DNA of 24,403 nt from Stramenopiles sp. TOSAG23-3. Its lineage: Eukaryota; Sar. A program made the translations under genes and the position numbers. The notes beneath the pieces were generated by a model, which was not told the DNA's origin, searched no databases, and worked only from the letters and a program-made list of their open reading frames with translations. The stretch covers positions 1-24,403 of the forward strand of contig LT642303.1 in the NCBI GenBank assembly GCA_900128585.1, in the 5' to 3' direction. Each line of letters starts with the position of its first letter. Position 1 is the stretch's first letter. Shown in pieces: positions 1 to 9,429 of this stretch.

Positions 1-136
1 TACAAGCGTCAACAAATTAATATGATGATGAAGAAGAAAAAAAAAAAGATATAAAAAAAAGAAAGAAGTAAAAAATATTATCATATCACATATCTCGTCG
101 ATCCTTGGTCGAAGTACGTATGCGTAAGCGTTTCCC
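1..136. other. Left-edge AT-rich leader
   Basis: This A-rich stretch contains several runs of A broken by G, followed by the region just upstream of the first gene. In the frame of the downstream gene a TAA stop lies at 125-127, so the first gene starts within this window and does not run off the left edge. No promoter motif can be assigned. Confidence 0.5.
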
Positions 137-1683
137 ATGCGACTTGTTCCGGCCAAACATAAAAATGTTCGCTCCCCGAGCAGGTTCGCCGAACCGCCAA
201 AGTCTCCTAAGCCACGTGCCATTCCACACATTGAGATTCAAACACAGTTTGAGGCTCCTCTGGAAACCCTGCGTGAGACTCCTATGGGGGCGGTGGCCAG
301 CAGCGTTGCGGCGAGCGGGTCTTCTCTGGCCGTTCAGCGAGGAACAAGTACCGCAAACACCCTGCCCACCTCATCCACGACCAGGACAACGTTGACAAAC
401 ATCAGTAACGACGGTGATGACGTCGACTATGAATGCCCTATTTGTTATTTTGCATTTGATGATGAACATACAGTTATTCAATGTAGGAATGGGCACTCGT
501 TCCATGAAACATGTTTGGAGCAGTGGCACCCAAACAGTGAAAGTAGTGGGGCAAATTGCCCTACTTGTTCAGTTGCCATGGATAAAAGTTTGCCAATAAA
601 GAATAGATTTGCTTCCTCGGCATCAAAACTAGCCGAGGAAGTCAAATTATTAAGAGCACGACTACAACAACAACAACAACAACAACGACGGCGACGAAAA
701 ACATTTAAAAAAAAAAACCCACCGCCACCAATTGCTGTTAACGTGAACCAATTTGCTGGCAATGGACAAGTAAAGCATTTATCTGAAGGGTTTCGTTCTT
801 ATGTATACAAAAAAATCAACGATTTTATCCAAAACGACACAGCAGAACAGTTGTACTTCCCACACACAATTGTAGGTGCGTGTAGGGATTACATTTTTAA
901 GACTGGAACTGGCCTAGGACTATTGTGTAGGAGTAAAACAATGTCCAAAAAGAAAAAAGGGGTCTTATTGACAAAACGATCTGAAGAAGAATCTAAAAAA
1001 CAGAGGGAAAGGGCAGCATTAAGGAGAGAAAGGAAAAATGCGCAAAATGCTAATATTATAGCTAATTCAATACAAATTAATACCGATGCCGGCTGTTTTG
1101 TGAAAGAATGTACTGGCAAACCAAAACATTGGTACTGTGAACATTGTGTTCTGGAAAGGAAATACGAGGATCATATAACTTTTGCTCGTCATCTCTTCAG
1201 CAACAAGCATAAAGCCCAACAAACTATGTCCAACAGATTGAAGAAATACGCAGAGAATGGCGAGCTTTTCGTCAAAAATAAAAAATGCTTAACGTTCCCA
1301 ATAGCACAAGGAATGGCAGCAACTTGGAAGTGCAAAGAATGCAATTTTACCGTAGACTATGACAATCCATATCGATGGATTTGGCATAAAAATTGGGCCA
1401 AGAAGTTACACGCTGGCAAGGACATAAACAAGCCAAAAACAGGAAAGAAGCAAACGAAGAAGCAAGCAAGTACTAAAAGAAAACACGTAGGTGGCAGGGA
1501 TTCTGTTAATACTGATACGAAACGAAGCACCGAGTGTCCATGGTATGGCCAGATAATGTAAGGTACCATGGCGTTGTTTCAAAGGTAGATGCGCGTGGCA
1601 GGCATACTGTCATTTGGGATGAAGACCAGACAGAGACGACCGGTTTGAAATACTCACAATTTAGCTTCGTCGTAACTCCGTAA
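137..1683 (+). CDS. RING-H2 and twin C2H2-like zinc-finger protein, frame break near 3' end
   Basis: The main ORF runs from ATG 137 to a stop at 1559-1561 (474 codons). The ATG is the first after an in-frame stop at 125. A RING-H2 domain spans residues about 100-144 (C-x2-C-x12-C-x3-H-x2-H-x2-C-x14-C-x2-C), as in E3 ubiquitin ligases. A short polyglutamine run (177-183) and an Arg/Lys-rich segment follow. Two similar zinc fingers come next: C334/C337/H352/H358 and C399/C402/H417/H425, both C-x2-C-x14-H. Basic stretches suggest a nuclear or nucleic-acid-binding protein. At about 1516 a second frame opens and continues to TAA 1681-1683. I include it because its peptide looks like a folded Tudor-type module. 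A 1-nt indel or a short intron (1487-1527, 41 nt, GT..AG) would join it. Base composition turns AT-rich after about 420, unlike the neighbouring genes. Substrate and pathway are unknown. Function is inferred from domains only. Confidence 0.75.
664..686 (+). repeat. In-frame CAA microsatellite coding polyglutamine
   Basis: About seven CAA units inside the RING-H2 gene encode seven consecutive glutamines, followed by arginine codons. The tract is likely length-polymorphic and lies just after the RING domain, in a predicted linker. Confidence 0.85.
1516..1683 (+). other. Out-of-frame 3' coding extension, Tudor/chromo-barrel-like
   Basis: This frame is -1 relative to the RING-H2 ORF and is open for 55 codons up to TAA 1681-1683. 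The peptide has the pattern V-x-W-P-D-N-x-x-Y-H-G-V-V, then V-D-x-x-G-x-H-T-V-I-W-D-E-D. This strand-turn-strand pattern resembles Tudor or chromo-barrel modules that bind histone tails or methylated residues. It directly overlaps the end of the upstream ORF and ends 80 bp before the stop of the opposing gene. It is most likely the true C-terminus of the upstream gene. The Tudor resemblance is a judgement by eye. Confidence 0.5.
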
Positions 1684-1763
1684 GATTGAGGGAAGAATGT
1701 ACGAGTAACAAGAATTGTATAAACCATTATATATGTTACTACTCTTTAAAGAGGGTGTTTTAC

Positions 1764-4376
1764 TTAACCGGTAAGACTCTCGAGCCTTGGATCCTTGCGC
1801 AAGTTCTGGTCCATATTTGCATACTTCTGCAAGGCATTTTCTTCGTGCCTGGACAAACGCTGCTCTAGAATCGAAATACGGAACATAGCCTCGGAACAGA
1901 ACTTTTCGAACGCTTCGTCTGCTCCTTCCATGTGATCGCGGCTTCTCTGGAAGTTCGCTTGTTTCTTCGACAATGCACTATTTTCCTCGTCCAGGCGTCG
2001 CTGGATAATGTTAGCCCTTTCTAATAATCGTTCTTTCAAGGCTGCAAGGCATGCGGCTCGGGATTTAGCCGCCTCTTCCCTGGTCGGATCCCGTGGGTCC
2101 TTCGCAAAATTCTGAAGAAACGGAGTAAGGTAATCCACAAAGTTGGGGTCTTTGATTTCCTCCTCTTCCTCTTGTTCGTCCTCCTTGGCCGCTTCGGCCT
2201 TCGCTCGCTCCCGGGCCGTCTCGAAGACGCTGCGGTCCAGCAACACTTTTCCTTCCTCGTTCTTTCTGTGCTGAAATATATCCCGCGATTCTTTCCCCGC
2301 GTCCTTAAAATCTTGGTGTAAATTTTTCTCGTCCGCCCAAATCCGCTCGACCTCTTCTTCCCGAGCACCAGGATCAAATTTTGCTGCAAACGCTTCGGAG
2401 GGGGTTCGGCTTTCGTCTTTAAAGTATTCCCGAGTGCTGCATCGAATGTTGTTGTCCCCATAATGGTACACGCACACGCATCGCTGGTCATCGACGTAGT
2501 AAGTGCGGCTGGAAACATCATCATCCGCGTTCACGCTTGGGTTGCGAGAAAATTTTTGCTGCATTTTTGTCACTAGCAAATCCCCTAGCTGCCCCGACGG
2601 TAAAACGTAGTTCCCCCGCTTTCCAGCTTGGTCGCTGTTGCGGTCCAGGACCACCCGGCGGAACGTTAAAAAGTCGTCCCGTTCTTCAAAATGCTCCGTA
2701 ATTGACTTTCCGATCTTTTCAAATCGTTTGACTTTCCCGTCCAACCGTGCCGTCAGGTAGAAGTGCATCTCTACGCTACGGCCCGGTTGGTCGATGCTCT
2801 GCTTGAGCCCCGTCTTCCGGCCTGGAAGAAAGTACTCGTTGGTGCTTCCCTTCAGTGGGTAGCGCACGCGCCGGTAGAGTTTGTCCTTTCGACTGGAAAA
2901 TTCTTCCCGTATTTCCGTTGGAATCGTGCGGGAGAGGTCCCTAAATATAGTCAATCGAGTCAGCATGCCCATGTCGTTTGCCCCTGGAGCGAACACCTCC
3001 ATTTTCGCACGCTCGTACAGTACCACGCGGCAACCGGTTTGTCCGTACCGCAGGGCAACTTTCTCTCGGGGAATGCTTAATTTTCCGACCCAGCTTGGCG
3101 GCATGTCCAAAATTTGTTCGCGCTCTTCAACATCGTCCAGTGCATCCTTGCCCTCCGCCTCCCCACGGCCGCTTGCCAACGAATCCCTGGGGCTGCCTTT
3201 GTTGTCGTCCCCAAACGGGTCGCGGTTTGTATCTTCGCCATTTTCATCCCCCTCGGCCTCCGAGGACTTCTTTGCTCCATTTTTGTCTAGATTGTCGATG
3301 AAGACGAATTCCCAGTTGTCCGAATCAGAAAGATCAAACCCCATCTCGTTCACGGAGGTTGTATCGTCCTGCACGTTCACCCAATAATTTCGGTGATTCC
3401 AGACTGATTCGACGCCATAGTACGGGCAGTCGTTGACGCGGTAAAACCGGCCGGTAGAAGCTTCTACAAAGAGCGCTTCCTTGATACCACGCTTTACGGG
3501 GCCAACCATGACCCACGAATGGACTAGGGTCGTGTCGACGTCCCCCTGCTTCCCTTCGTCCGCGTAGGTTTCGTAAAAATCCCCCTCCTCCTGCTTTCGT
3601 CGGGCTGCCGCTGCTTCTTCTTCCTTTTGCTTCGTTTCTAACATTTCAATAAACTGACTCTTTGGGATACCTTGGGGTTTGAGCTTGTATGCAGGGTTCG
3701 TTACGCCCGAGGACTTGGACGGGCTCCCGCTGCCCCGGCGCCCCCCGGCCTTGCTCTTGCTAGAGTCCTCCGCCAAAATGTCCTGCTCAAGCAAGGGGCA
3801 GATCTGCCGGGACTCATCCCTCAGTGTTATCCACTTTGGTGCGTAACCGGACACTACGTACGCATCGTAGCCACTCCCGATGAGAAAGCTCGCCAGCAAC
3901 ACGGAAAACCCAAAGCTATCGGCAACCTGTGACTTCAAGACCATGGTGGGGGACGGGAGAATTTTTGGTACTTGGTACGAGTCTGCTAACGGTTCGTAAT
4001 CGATGAATCCCGCCACGAACTGCGAGCACGACCGGATGTCGTACAGTTCTTTGTACGGCAGCTGGGTGGGGCGCACCGACGAGCATATCAGCTTGCGTAT
4101 GCCGCACTCATTTTTTGGAAACAAGAGGAGGGGGGCGCGTTTCGGAAATATACCTACGAACTGGCGACGAAAATTCTCAACGTACTCCAACGCCAATTCC
4201 TCTTTTGTGCTATTACTTTTATACGAATGAGGTAAACCCCCAATATCAATCGCGTCAATACGCTGGATCAAAGAATACACCGTCCCCTCGTTAGTAAACA
4301 CAGGAATCTCTTCTTTCGTTTCGCCTTGGTCCGTCGAACTGGCCGGCGGCATAGCGCCCTGGTCGTTTGCAGACAT
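1764..4376 (-). CDS. DRC7: Dynein regulatory complex subunit 7 (CCDC135/lobo family)
   Basis: The 870-residue protein is close in length to animal DRC7 (about 870). The N-terminal part holds the family's transglutaminase/peptidase-like region: the D-S-F-G-F-S-V-L-L-A-S-F-L-I-G-S-G-Y-D-A segment at about 153-172, with H286-S-W further on. The central part (about 425-580) carries family blocks such as Y-F-L-P-G-R and the R-S-V-E-M-H-F-Y stretch. Charged, low-complexity loops interrupt it near 200-230 and 365-420. The C-terminal 150 residues are coiled coil ending in L-R-K-D-P-R-L. DRC7 is part of the nexin-dynein regulatory complex, which links outer doublets and controls ciliary bending. The ATG at 4374-4376 is the first plausible start. 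The gene is intronless. The position equivalent to the family's catalytic-type Cys appears to be Ser154, so enzymatic activity is unlikely. It converges on the RING-H2 gene. Confidence 0.9.
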   Translation of the reverse strand: MSANDQGAMPPASSTDQGETKEEIPVFTNEGTVYSLIQRIDAIDIGGLPHSYKSNSTKEELALEYVENFRRQFVGIFPKRAPLLLFPKNECGIRKLICSSVRPTQLPYKELYDIRSCSQFVAGFIDYEPLADSYQVPKILPSPTMVLKSQVADSFGFSVLLASFLIGSGYDAYVVSGYAPKWITLRDESRQICPLLEQDILAEDSSKSKAGGRRGSGSPSKSSGVTNPAYKLKPQGIPKSQFIEMLETKQKEEEAAAARRKQEEGDFYETYADEGKQGDVDTTLVHSWVMVGPVKRGIKEALFVEASTGRFYRVNDCPYYGVESVWNHRNYWVNVQDDTTSVNEMGFDLSDSDNWEFVFIDNLDKNGAKKSSEAEGDENGEDTNRDPFGDDNKGSPRDSLASGRGEAEGKDALDDVEEREQILDMPPSWVGKLSIPREKVALRYGQTGCRVVLYERAKMEVFAPGANDMGMLTRLTIFRDLSRTIPTEIREEFSSRKDKLYRRVRYPLKGSTNEYFLPGRKTGLKQSIDQPGRSVEMHFYLTARLDGKVKRFEKIGKSITEHFEERDDFLTFRRVVLDRNSDQAGKRGNYVLPSGQLGDLLVTKMQQKFSRNPSVNADDDVSSRTYYVDDQRCVCVYHYGDNNIRCSTREYFKDESRTPSEAFAAKFDPGAREEEVERIWADEKNLHQDFKDAGKESRDIFQHRKNEEGKVLLDRSVFETARERAKAEAAKEDEQEEEEEIKDPNFVDYLTPFLQNFAKDPRDPTREEAAKSRAACLAALKERLLERANIIQRRLDEENSALSKKQANFQRSRDHMEGADEAFEKFCSEAMFRISILEQRLSRHEENALQKYANMDQNLRKDPRLESLTG

Positions 4377-5595
4377 TGCTTCGTCCGGTCGTTGACTTCC
4401 TGGTGAATACGTGAAGTGCGTGTGTGGTGAAAGACTACCTAAAAATTGATTCCACCCAAACTAAATCAAACAATACCTTGATTTAAAAATCTTGTGCCTA
4501 TCCCTTTCTTCCGCTTTATTGTCGTTTCAAATACATATTAAATACAACTTGATCGACTTCTACACGTCTTTTTGTTTTCTATTTATTAGACGCGACGACG
4601 GCGGGAGGATCAAAATATCTGCCGTCGTCCTCCGTCTTTCGTCTTCTTCTTTTTTATTATTATTAAATAAAAAAAAAGAAAACACATCATTTCTTCTTCT
4701 TTTTTTCTTCTTCGTTTGATAAATTACAAAGACACAGCATTATAATAGAAGAAGAATTAATTAAAAATGACGTTGTTTCTAAGTGAATATATAAACACAG
4801 CATAGTAAAACCTATGAATGCCGTTACTTCCTAAAAATCTATTTTGATAGAATTTATAAATATACTTATATTTATATATTTAGTATACTTAGGTAATATT
4901 CCATGTTGTTTGTGCAAAATAGGAAATATTGTGTTTTAAGCTAAGCTAAGCGTAAATGTTAATATTGAAATAGTACTCATTGTATATTTTAATTACGTAT
5001 ATTACTTATTTGAGTTCATTAGGAACGAAACTGTTACTTGAGATTTTATTGAGCTATAATTTTAATAGGAAGACAGCATCACAAACATAATGAACAACAG
5101 GACACAGTATTCGTATTTGTTTTAACACGATCGACGGCGATTCTACTTCAAATATTTTATATTAATAATTATTTTATAATATTATTTTCAAAAAACCAAA
5201 ACAAATAGCGAAACATTTTATATACTTTAAGTACGAATATTAGGTCGAGTTCAACAACTACAGATTTTAAATAGGAGAAATGGAATAAAAAAGAGGAAGC
5301 AATACAATACACCACCCTACCCCGTACGTACGTATTATACCAAGTATTAATATTACAATTTAAATTATACCTCTTGGCGACTAGACTAGACTAGACAAGA
5401 CAGACTACGATACGAAACGATACAAGAATAGAATAGAATAGATAGAACGTGTACTGCAAGAACTCCTCCTGTTTTTATGTCTCGTTGTTAACTTGTTGTA
5501 CAATAATACAATTTTAAGTGTCCACATTAGTAAGGATTCCAGTCGAAAACCAACCAACCCCGCACATCACCCCGCAAACTCCCCTTCCTCCATGT

Positions 5596-5645
5596 TCCTT
5601 CCTTCCTTCTTTCTTTCTTTGTTTGTTTCTTTGTTTCTTTGCTTG

Positions 5646-5677
<32 letters not shown>

Positions 5678-5712
5678 TTTCGACTCTTTCTTTCTTTCTT
5701 TCCTTCCTTCCT
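5596..5712 (+). repeat. Long CTTT/CCTT tetranucleotide pyrimidine tract
   Basis: About 117 bp are made almost entirely of TTTC and TTCC units, with a few TTTG variants and one interruption (CGACTC) near 5681. The strand is nearly pure pyrimidine, so it may form triplex or slipped structures and be length-variable. ORFs that run through it are repeat artefacts. Confidence 0.9.
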
Positions 5713-6088
5713 ATTGTCTTTTATATTTAAATAATCGTTCGTTCTACTTATTTCAATCAAGAATGCCTATCTAATGACCTCATTTGAGGAATATGAGGAG
5801 GATAACCAAGGGAAAAATGAAAATGAAAAAAAGGGGGGAGTACGATATTACAGAACACAGCACTTACTAATGCTATTTGATACATAATATCAATAATGCC
5901 AATATGCATACAGTAGAAAGTAAAATCGATTTAGTATAGGAATAGGACCAAAGAACTTCTTTGTCTGTATATCATCACACATGTACTTATACTGACGACT
6001 AATAATAATGAGTGCGCGTATAGTAAGTAAGTATAATAGTAAAATTGCATTTTCTTTCAAACGTGCGTTTTCCGCAGTTTACTTTTAC

Positions 6089-6109
6089 GGTAGGTAGGTA
6101 GGTAGGTAG
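6089..6109 (+). repeat. GGTA/TAGG tetranucleotide repeat
   Basis: About five tandem GGTA units lie roughly 140 bp upstream of the start codon of the secreted coiled-coil gene, probably in its promoter or 5' UTR. Confidence 0.85.
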
Positions 6110-6250
6110 ACAGACGTAAAAACTCGAAAGGAAAGGGAGTGCACGTTGGAAAGTTATCGCACAGTTAAACCGCACAGGAGTAGAGCTTGCACGTATTGTT
6201 GTATAAGAACAGATTTGGTGCAGGGCAGTCTTTTTCTTCGTGAAGTAAAA

Positions 6251-9200
6251 ATGGCGAAGCGTGGCGGAGTGATCCAATTAGTGGGTCTCCTCCTGTTCCT
6301 TTGTTTGGCCCAGTGCGCTTTCTTTGTAGACGCTGCGCATCACAGGCGACGGGATGTGGAAGAAGATGATAGTGTCGCAGAGATAGTGGCACAGAATAAA
6401 ACGATAGGTGGAGAAAGTGGTGCTACTGGGACGACGGATAATTTCTTGAAAGAAATAGAAGAGGTCGACGAGGAGGCAAACGAAGGCGTCAGGGCCGAGC
6501 AAGAAAAGTTGCAAGAGCGCCAAGAAGCGCTCGACGAGATCCAAGAGATCAAAGACAACACGACGGCGTTGGCGAAGGAAGAAATACAAGAAGATCGTAT
6601 TCATGATAAAGAGTTGGAAGCTGCGGCCGAGATGGCGCTGCCAACGCCAGAGATTACGAAGGAGGCGCAAAAATCGTGGATCAAGCCCGTGGACTATATG
6701 ATTGACCCTCACCCGAAGAAAATAAAGTGGAAGCCGTTGACGGACCGCAGCAAACTGTACGCCACTTCATACCCAACGCCTGTCGAGGGTGTGCTGGTAA
6801 CACTGTACAATCCGCGGCCAGACCGGCTGTTTACGGTGTGGGACTACAGCCGGATCGCCAGCGCCATCAACGAGGTTGCCGTCCATAGTAGCGTTCCAAT
6901 GGACAAGGAGACTAGGTGCTTCTGTTATTTGGTAGCCCAGGCGACGCTGAAGAACCACCCCAAGTGCGTCTGCACGCACCCTGCCTTTCCGCTGAAGGAG
7001 GAGCAGAAGACTCCCACCCCATTGCCGTCTTTCAAAAAGGTTATAAAAGCTGCAAACGAAGAAGACGTCAAGGCCCACATCGCCAAAAGCAAGAAGATGG
7101 CGAGCGAAGCGAGGGTGAAAAAGGAAGCGGCGAAGGAGCGCAGGATTGAACTGATTCACGAACGTTTGGAGCAACACCGGGAAAAGGTCCATGAGACCCG
7201 TGCAAAGCGGTTGAGCGGCGAACTAAATGCGCTCGAAAACTATGGCTCAAAATTCATGGTTCAGAAATTAAAAGAGTCCAGGAAATCCCAAGGGGAGAAC
7301 GGGGGGCCGTTCCGCCCTGTCCCAAAGCCGGTCGTTGTGCACAAGATACAGGAAACAGAAGCAGACGTGAGGACGCTGATGGGGGCACTGGCAATGCAAC
7401 GCACGGAAGTTGTTGCGAGGATCAAAGAATATGCACGGTTGAACAGGATGGCAACGAACGACCTGGAAGCTGCAGGAAATTCCGCGCATTTCCTTGGGAA
7501 TGTTATGAGTGCAAAATACGAGGCCCTGGTTGGCAAGTACATGGCAGAAACCCCTTTGAACTACACAAAGAACTTGCCAAAAATCTTGGAACATGCCGAC
7601 GAAGAGACGAGGCCAACCATAATTGCGTGGCTCCTGCAGAAGCAGAACGAATCGTGGGCGAGGCAGGTGAACGAGACAGAAGCCAGGCTTACGAGACTGC
7701 ATGAACGAATGGGGCTGAAAGAGGAAGAGTTCAAAGCGTTCAGAGCAAAGCCAATGAAAATGTGGCTGATGGAAGACCGTGAATATGTAAGGCTGGAGCA
7801 AAACCACAAGCGTGTGTCAGAGCAGTTGCTGAAGGCCCAAAGGCATTACGCCCACGAAAGCAGGCATGCTATCGACGAAGAGACTGCCAAATCGCAGGAG
7901 CAGAGGAAAAAGGCGGAAGAGACCGAAAAGCTGGATAGAAAGATGAGAAGCAAACTGGCGGCCCTGCATGCAGAAATGGCCCGAAAGGAAGAAATGCGCA
8001 AGCAGGCAGCTGAGCAGGCCGCCAAAGCGCGAGCGGTTGGTTTGGCAAGGAAGCATGGGGTCGCCATCGACATTTCGCCGCAACTGAACCGTTTGAAGAT
8101 CATGCGCAGCAAGTTAGAAGAAGCCACGAAGTCCCTAGAAAGGGAGTACAAGGCCCGGGAGACATCGTTGGGCACGTCAGGGACGGGAGACGAAGTCTGC
8201 ACAGTATGCAAGAAAGAAGACCAAATCTTCATTTTAGAAAACGAGATTTTAAAGGATATGGATAAATTGAGATTATGCAAGGCAAAGCCGGCCGAGTTTG
8301 CCCCGGGCTGTGCAGAAACCATTCAATTCGAAATAGACAGGCTGCAGCAAGAAGTAAACCGCCGTAGGGCGTTGCTGGCAGAAATGATAGTGGAGTACAG
8401 GCAAGATTTGTCTGCGGTCAAGACGCAAATTAAAGATTGTCGGGCGCGAAGCAGGGGCTGCCCTACGAAAGAACAGCAAAGTCTCCTGTTCAAACAAAAG
8501 AACGTTGAAGACATATTAGAAAAAATGGAGAAGCGTGACCAGCAGCGCACCATTCTCAAGATTTACCGCTGCCTGTACGATCATAGAGAAATCGAGGTTC
8601 ACCGTGTGGACACCATGTTTGGTGCTCCGCAAGCCCATTTTTCAACGGGCTGTCCAAAACTTGAGAAGTTTGTTACCAAAATTCCCAGCACCAAGAACCT
8701 TTTTCAGTGCATATGTGCAGATTACGACAAGACTGATGTGCTCGCGAAGAAGGTGTCCAACACCGAGGGTACACTTCGTGCAAAGGCACAGTTAGAAGAA
8801 GCGACGAAGGTGTACCGGGAGAAAAAGAAAGAAGAAAAGGCCGAGGAGCAGCAAGAAGCAGCAAAGGAGGTCTTGAAAGAAGAAATAGTTGATGCCCTGA
8901 AAAACGGTGATATTCAAATCACCAAGGGCGCCCACAATGTAGACGACATTGCCAAGCGAGCCCGCATGAAGCTTAAGTCAGAGATGTCGCCGTCAGCGTT
9001 CAAGGAGCGCGAGAAAAAAATAGTCAAACAGGCGCTAGCGCACTCCAAGGAAAGGCACGAGGGCAGGAAAGGCTGCGACAAGCCAAGCTGTGCCGACATG
9101 AAGGGACCCAAAATTCCACCTGAGCTTATGGCCAAATGCATGTCAAAGATTTCTAGTTCGGCCATCCAAGCCAATCTGAAGAAGGCTTTCGACGCTGGCA

Positions 9201-9304
9201 CTCACGAAACTGGGTGCGCGTTGCTCTCCTTAGCCTCAAATTCTGTTTTGCGAGACGCGCACGATTGTTTGTGCCCCAATAGTGTACCTGGGAAAGGTGT
9301 GTAG
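6251..9304 (+). CDS. Secreted coiled-coil protein with repeated cysteine modules
   Basis: I chose ATG 6251 because it is the first in-frame ATG and is followed directly by a clean signal peptide: a basic start, a hydrophobic core at residues 8-25, and a likely cleavage near VDA-AH (28). The mature protein of about 990 residues is highly charged and mostly predicted coiled coil (roughly 65-130, 265-345, 460-640, 690-770, 840-940). Five N-glycosylation sequons (N49, N103, N437, N466, N474) fit the secretory route. Cysteines cluster in modules ending in C-x-C: C223/225/239/241, C774/801/820/822 and C963/989/1006/1008. Further pairs are C650/653, C676/687, C730/737 and C942/947. The last two C-x-C modules share nearly the same spacing. 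No transmembrane anchor is seen after the signal peptide. I recognise no family. A structural extracellular role (wall, scale, mastigoneme or matrix) is only inference. Confidence 0.85.
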   Translation: MAKRGGVIQLVGLLLFLCLAQCAFFVDAAHHRRRDVEEDDSVAEIVAQNKTIGGESGATGTTDNFLKEIEEVDEEANEGVRAEQEKLQERQEALDEIQEIKDNTTALAKEEIQEDRIHDKELEAAAEMALPTPEITKEAQKSWIKPVDYMIDPHPKKIKWKPLTDRSKLYATSYPTPVEGVLVTLYNPRPDRLFTVWDYSRIASAINEVAVHSSVPMDKETRCFCYLVAQATLKNHPKCVCTHPAFPLKEEQKTPTPLPSFKKVIKAANEEDVKAHIAKSKKMASEARVKKEAAKERRIELIHERLEQHREKVHETRAKRLSGELNALENYGSKFMVQKLKESRKSQGENGGPFRPVPKPVVVHKIQETEADVRTLMGALAMQRTEVVARIKEYARLNRMATNDLEAAGNSAHFLGNVMSAKYEALVGKYMAETPLNYTKNLPKILEHADEETRPTIIAWLLQKQNESWARQVNETEARLTRLHERMGLKEEEFKAFRAKPMKMWLMEDREYVRLEQNHKRVSEQLLKAQRHYAHESRHAIDEETAKSQEQRKKAEETEKLDRKMRSKLAALHAEMARKEEMRKQAAEQAAKARAVGLARKHGVAIDISPQLNRLKIMRSKLEEATKSLEREYKARETSLGTSGTGDEVCTVCKKEDQIFILENEILKDMDKLRLCKAKPAEFAPGCAETIQFEIDRLQQEVNRRRALLAEMIVEYRQDLSAVKTQIKDCRARSRGCPTKEQQSLLFKQKNVEDILEKMEKRDQQRTILKIYRCLYDHREIEVHRVDTMFGAPQAHFSTGCPKLEKFVTKIPSTKNLFQCICADYDKTDVLAKKVSNTEGTLRAKAQLEEATKVYREKKKEEKAEEQQEAAKEVLKEEIVDALKNGDIQITKGAHNVDDIAKRARMKLKSEMSPSAFKEREKKIVKQALAHSKERHEGRKGCDKPSCADMKGPKIPPELMAKCMSKISSSAIQANLKKAFDAGTHETGCALLSLASNSVLRDAHDCLCPNSVPGKGV

Positions 9305-9391
9305 AACTTGGGGGGAAAGTACTCTTTAACTTATTTTTTAACTTAATAAGGAAGAAAAAAGACATTGTAATTATACTAAGTGCAAAAGATA

Positions 9392-9397
9392 AATAAA
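9392..9397 (+). promoter_or_regulatory. AATAAA polyadenylation-type signal for the secreted coiled-coil gene
   Basis: AATAAA occurs 88 bp after the stop codon in an A-rich 3' flank and just before the convergent small ORF. Position and sequence fit a poly(A) signal. Whether this organism uses AATAAA is not known from the sequence. Confidence 0.4.
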
Positions 9398-9429
9398 ACC
9401 GCCGCCACCAGCTCTCTGTGATCGCTTTT

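Larger units (their letters stand above)
4377..6250. promoter_or_regulatory. AT-rich divergent intergenic region between DRC7 and the secreted coiled-coil gene
   Basis: No coding potential beyond microsatellite-derived ORFs is visible. The region lies between two divergent starts, so it should contain both promoters and 5' UTRs. It contains poly-A and poly-TTC patches near 4640-4720, long runs of A/T (4840-5250), short GACTA and AGAAT direct repeats (5380-5440), a tetranucleotide pyrimidine tract (5596-5712) and a TAGG run (6089-6109). No TATA or other promoter element can be named with confidence. Confidence 0.5.

Noticed and set aside
2036-2524. 162-codon minus-strand ORF inside DRC7 in another frame
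   Set aside because: Arg/Lys-rich shadow of the charged DRC7 coding sequence.
5493-5774. ORFs on both strands running through 5493-5774
   Set aside because: They translate the CTTT/CCTT microsatellite into Ser/Phe/Leu or Lys/Glu repeats; there is no protein-like sequence outside the tract.
6146-6250. In-frame extension of the secreted coiled-coil ORF upstream of ATG 6251
   Set aside because: The extension begins with TTG, contains no ATG, and would bury the clear signal peptide internally.
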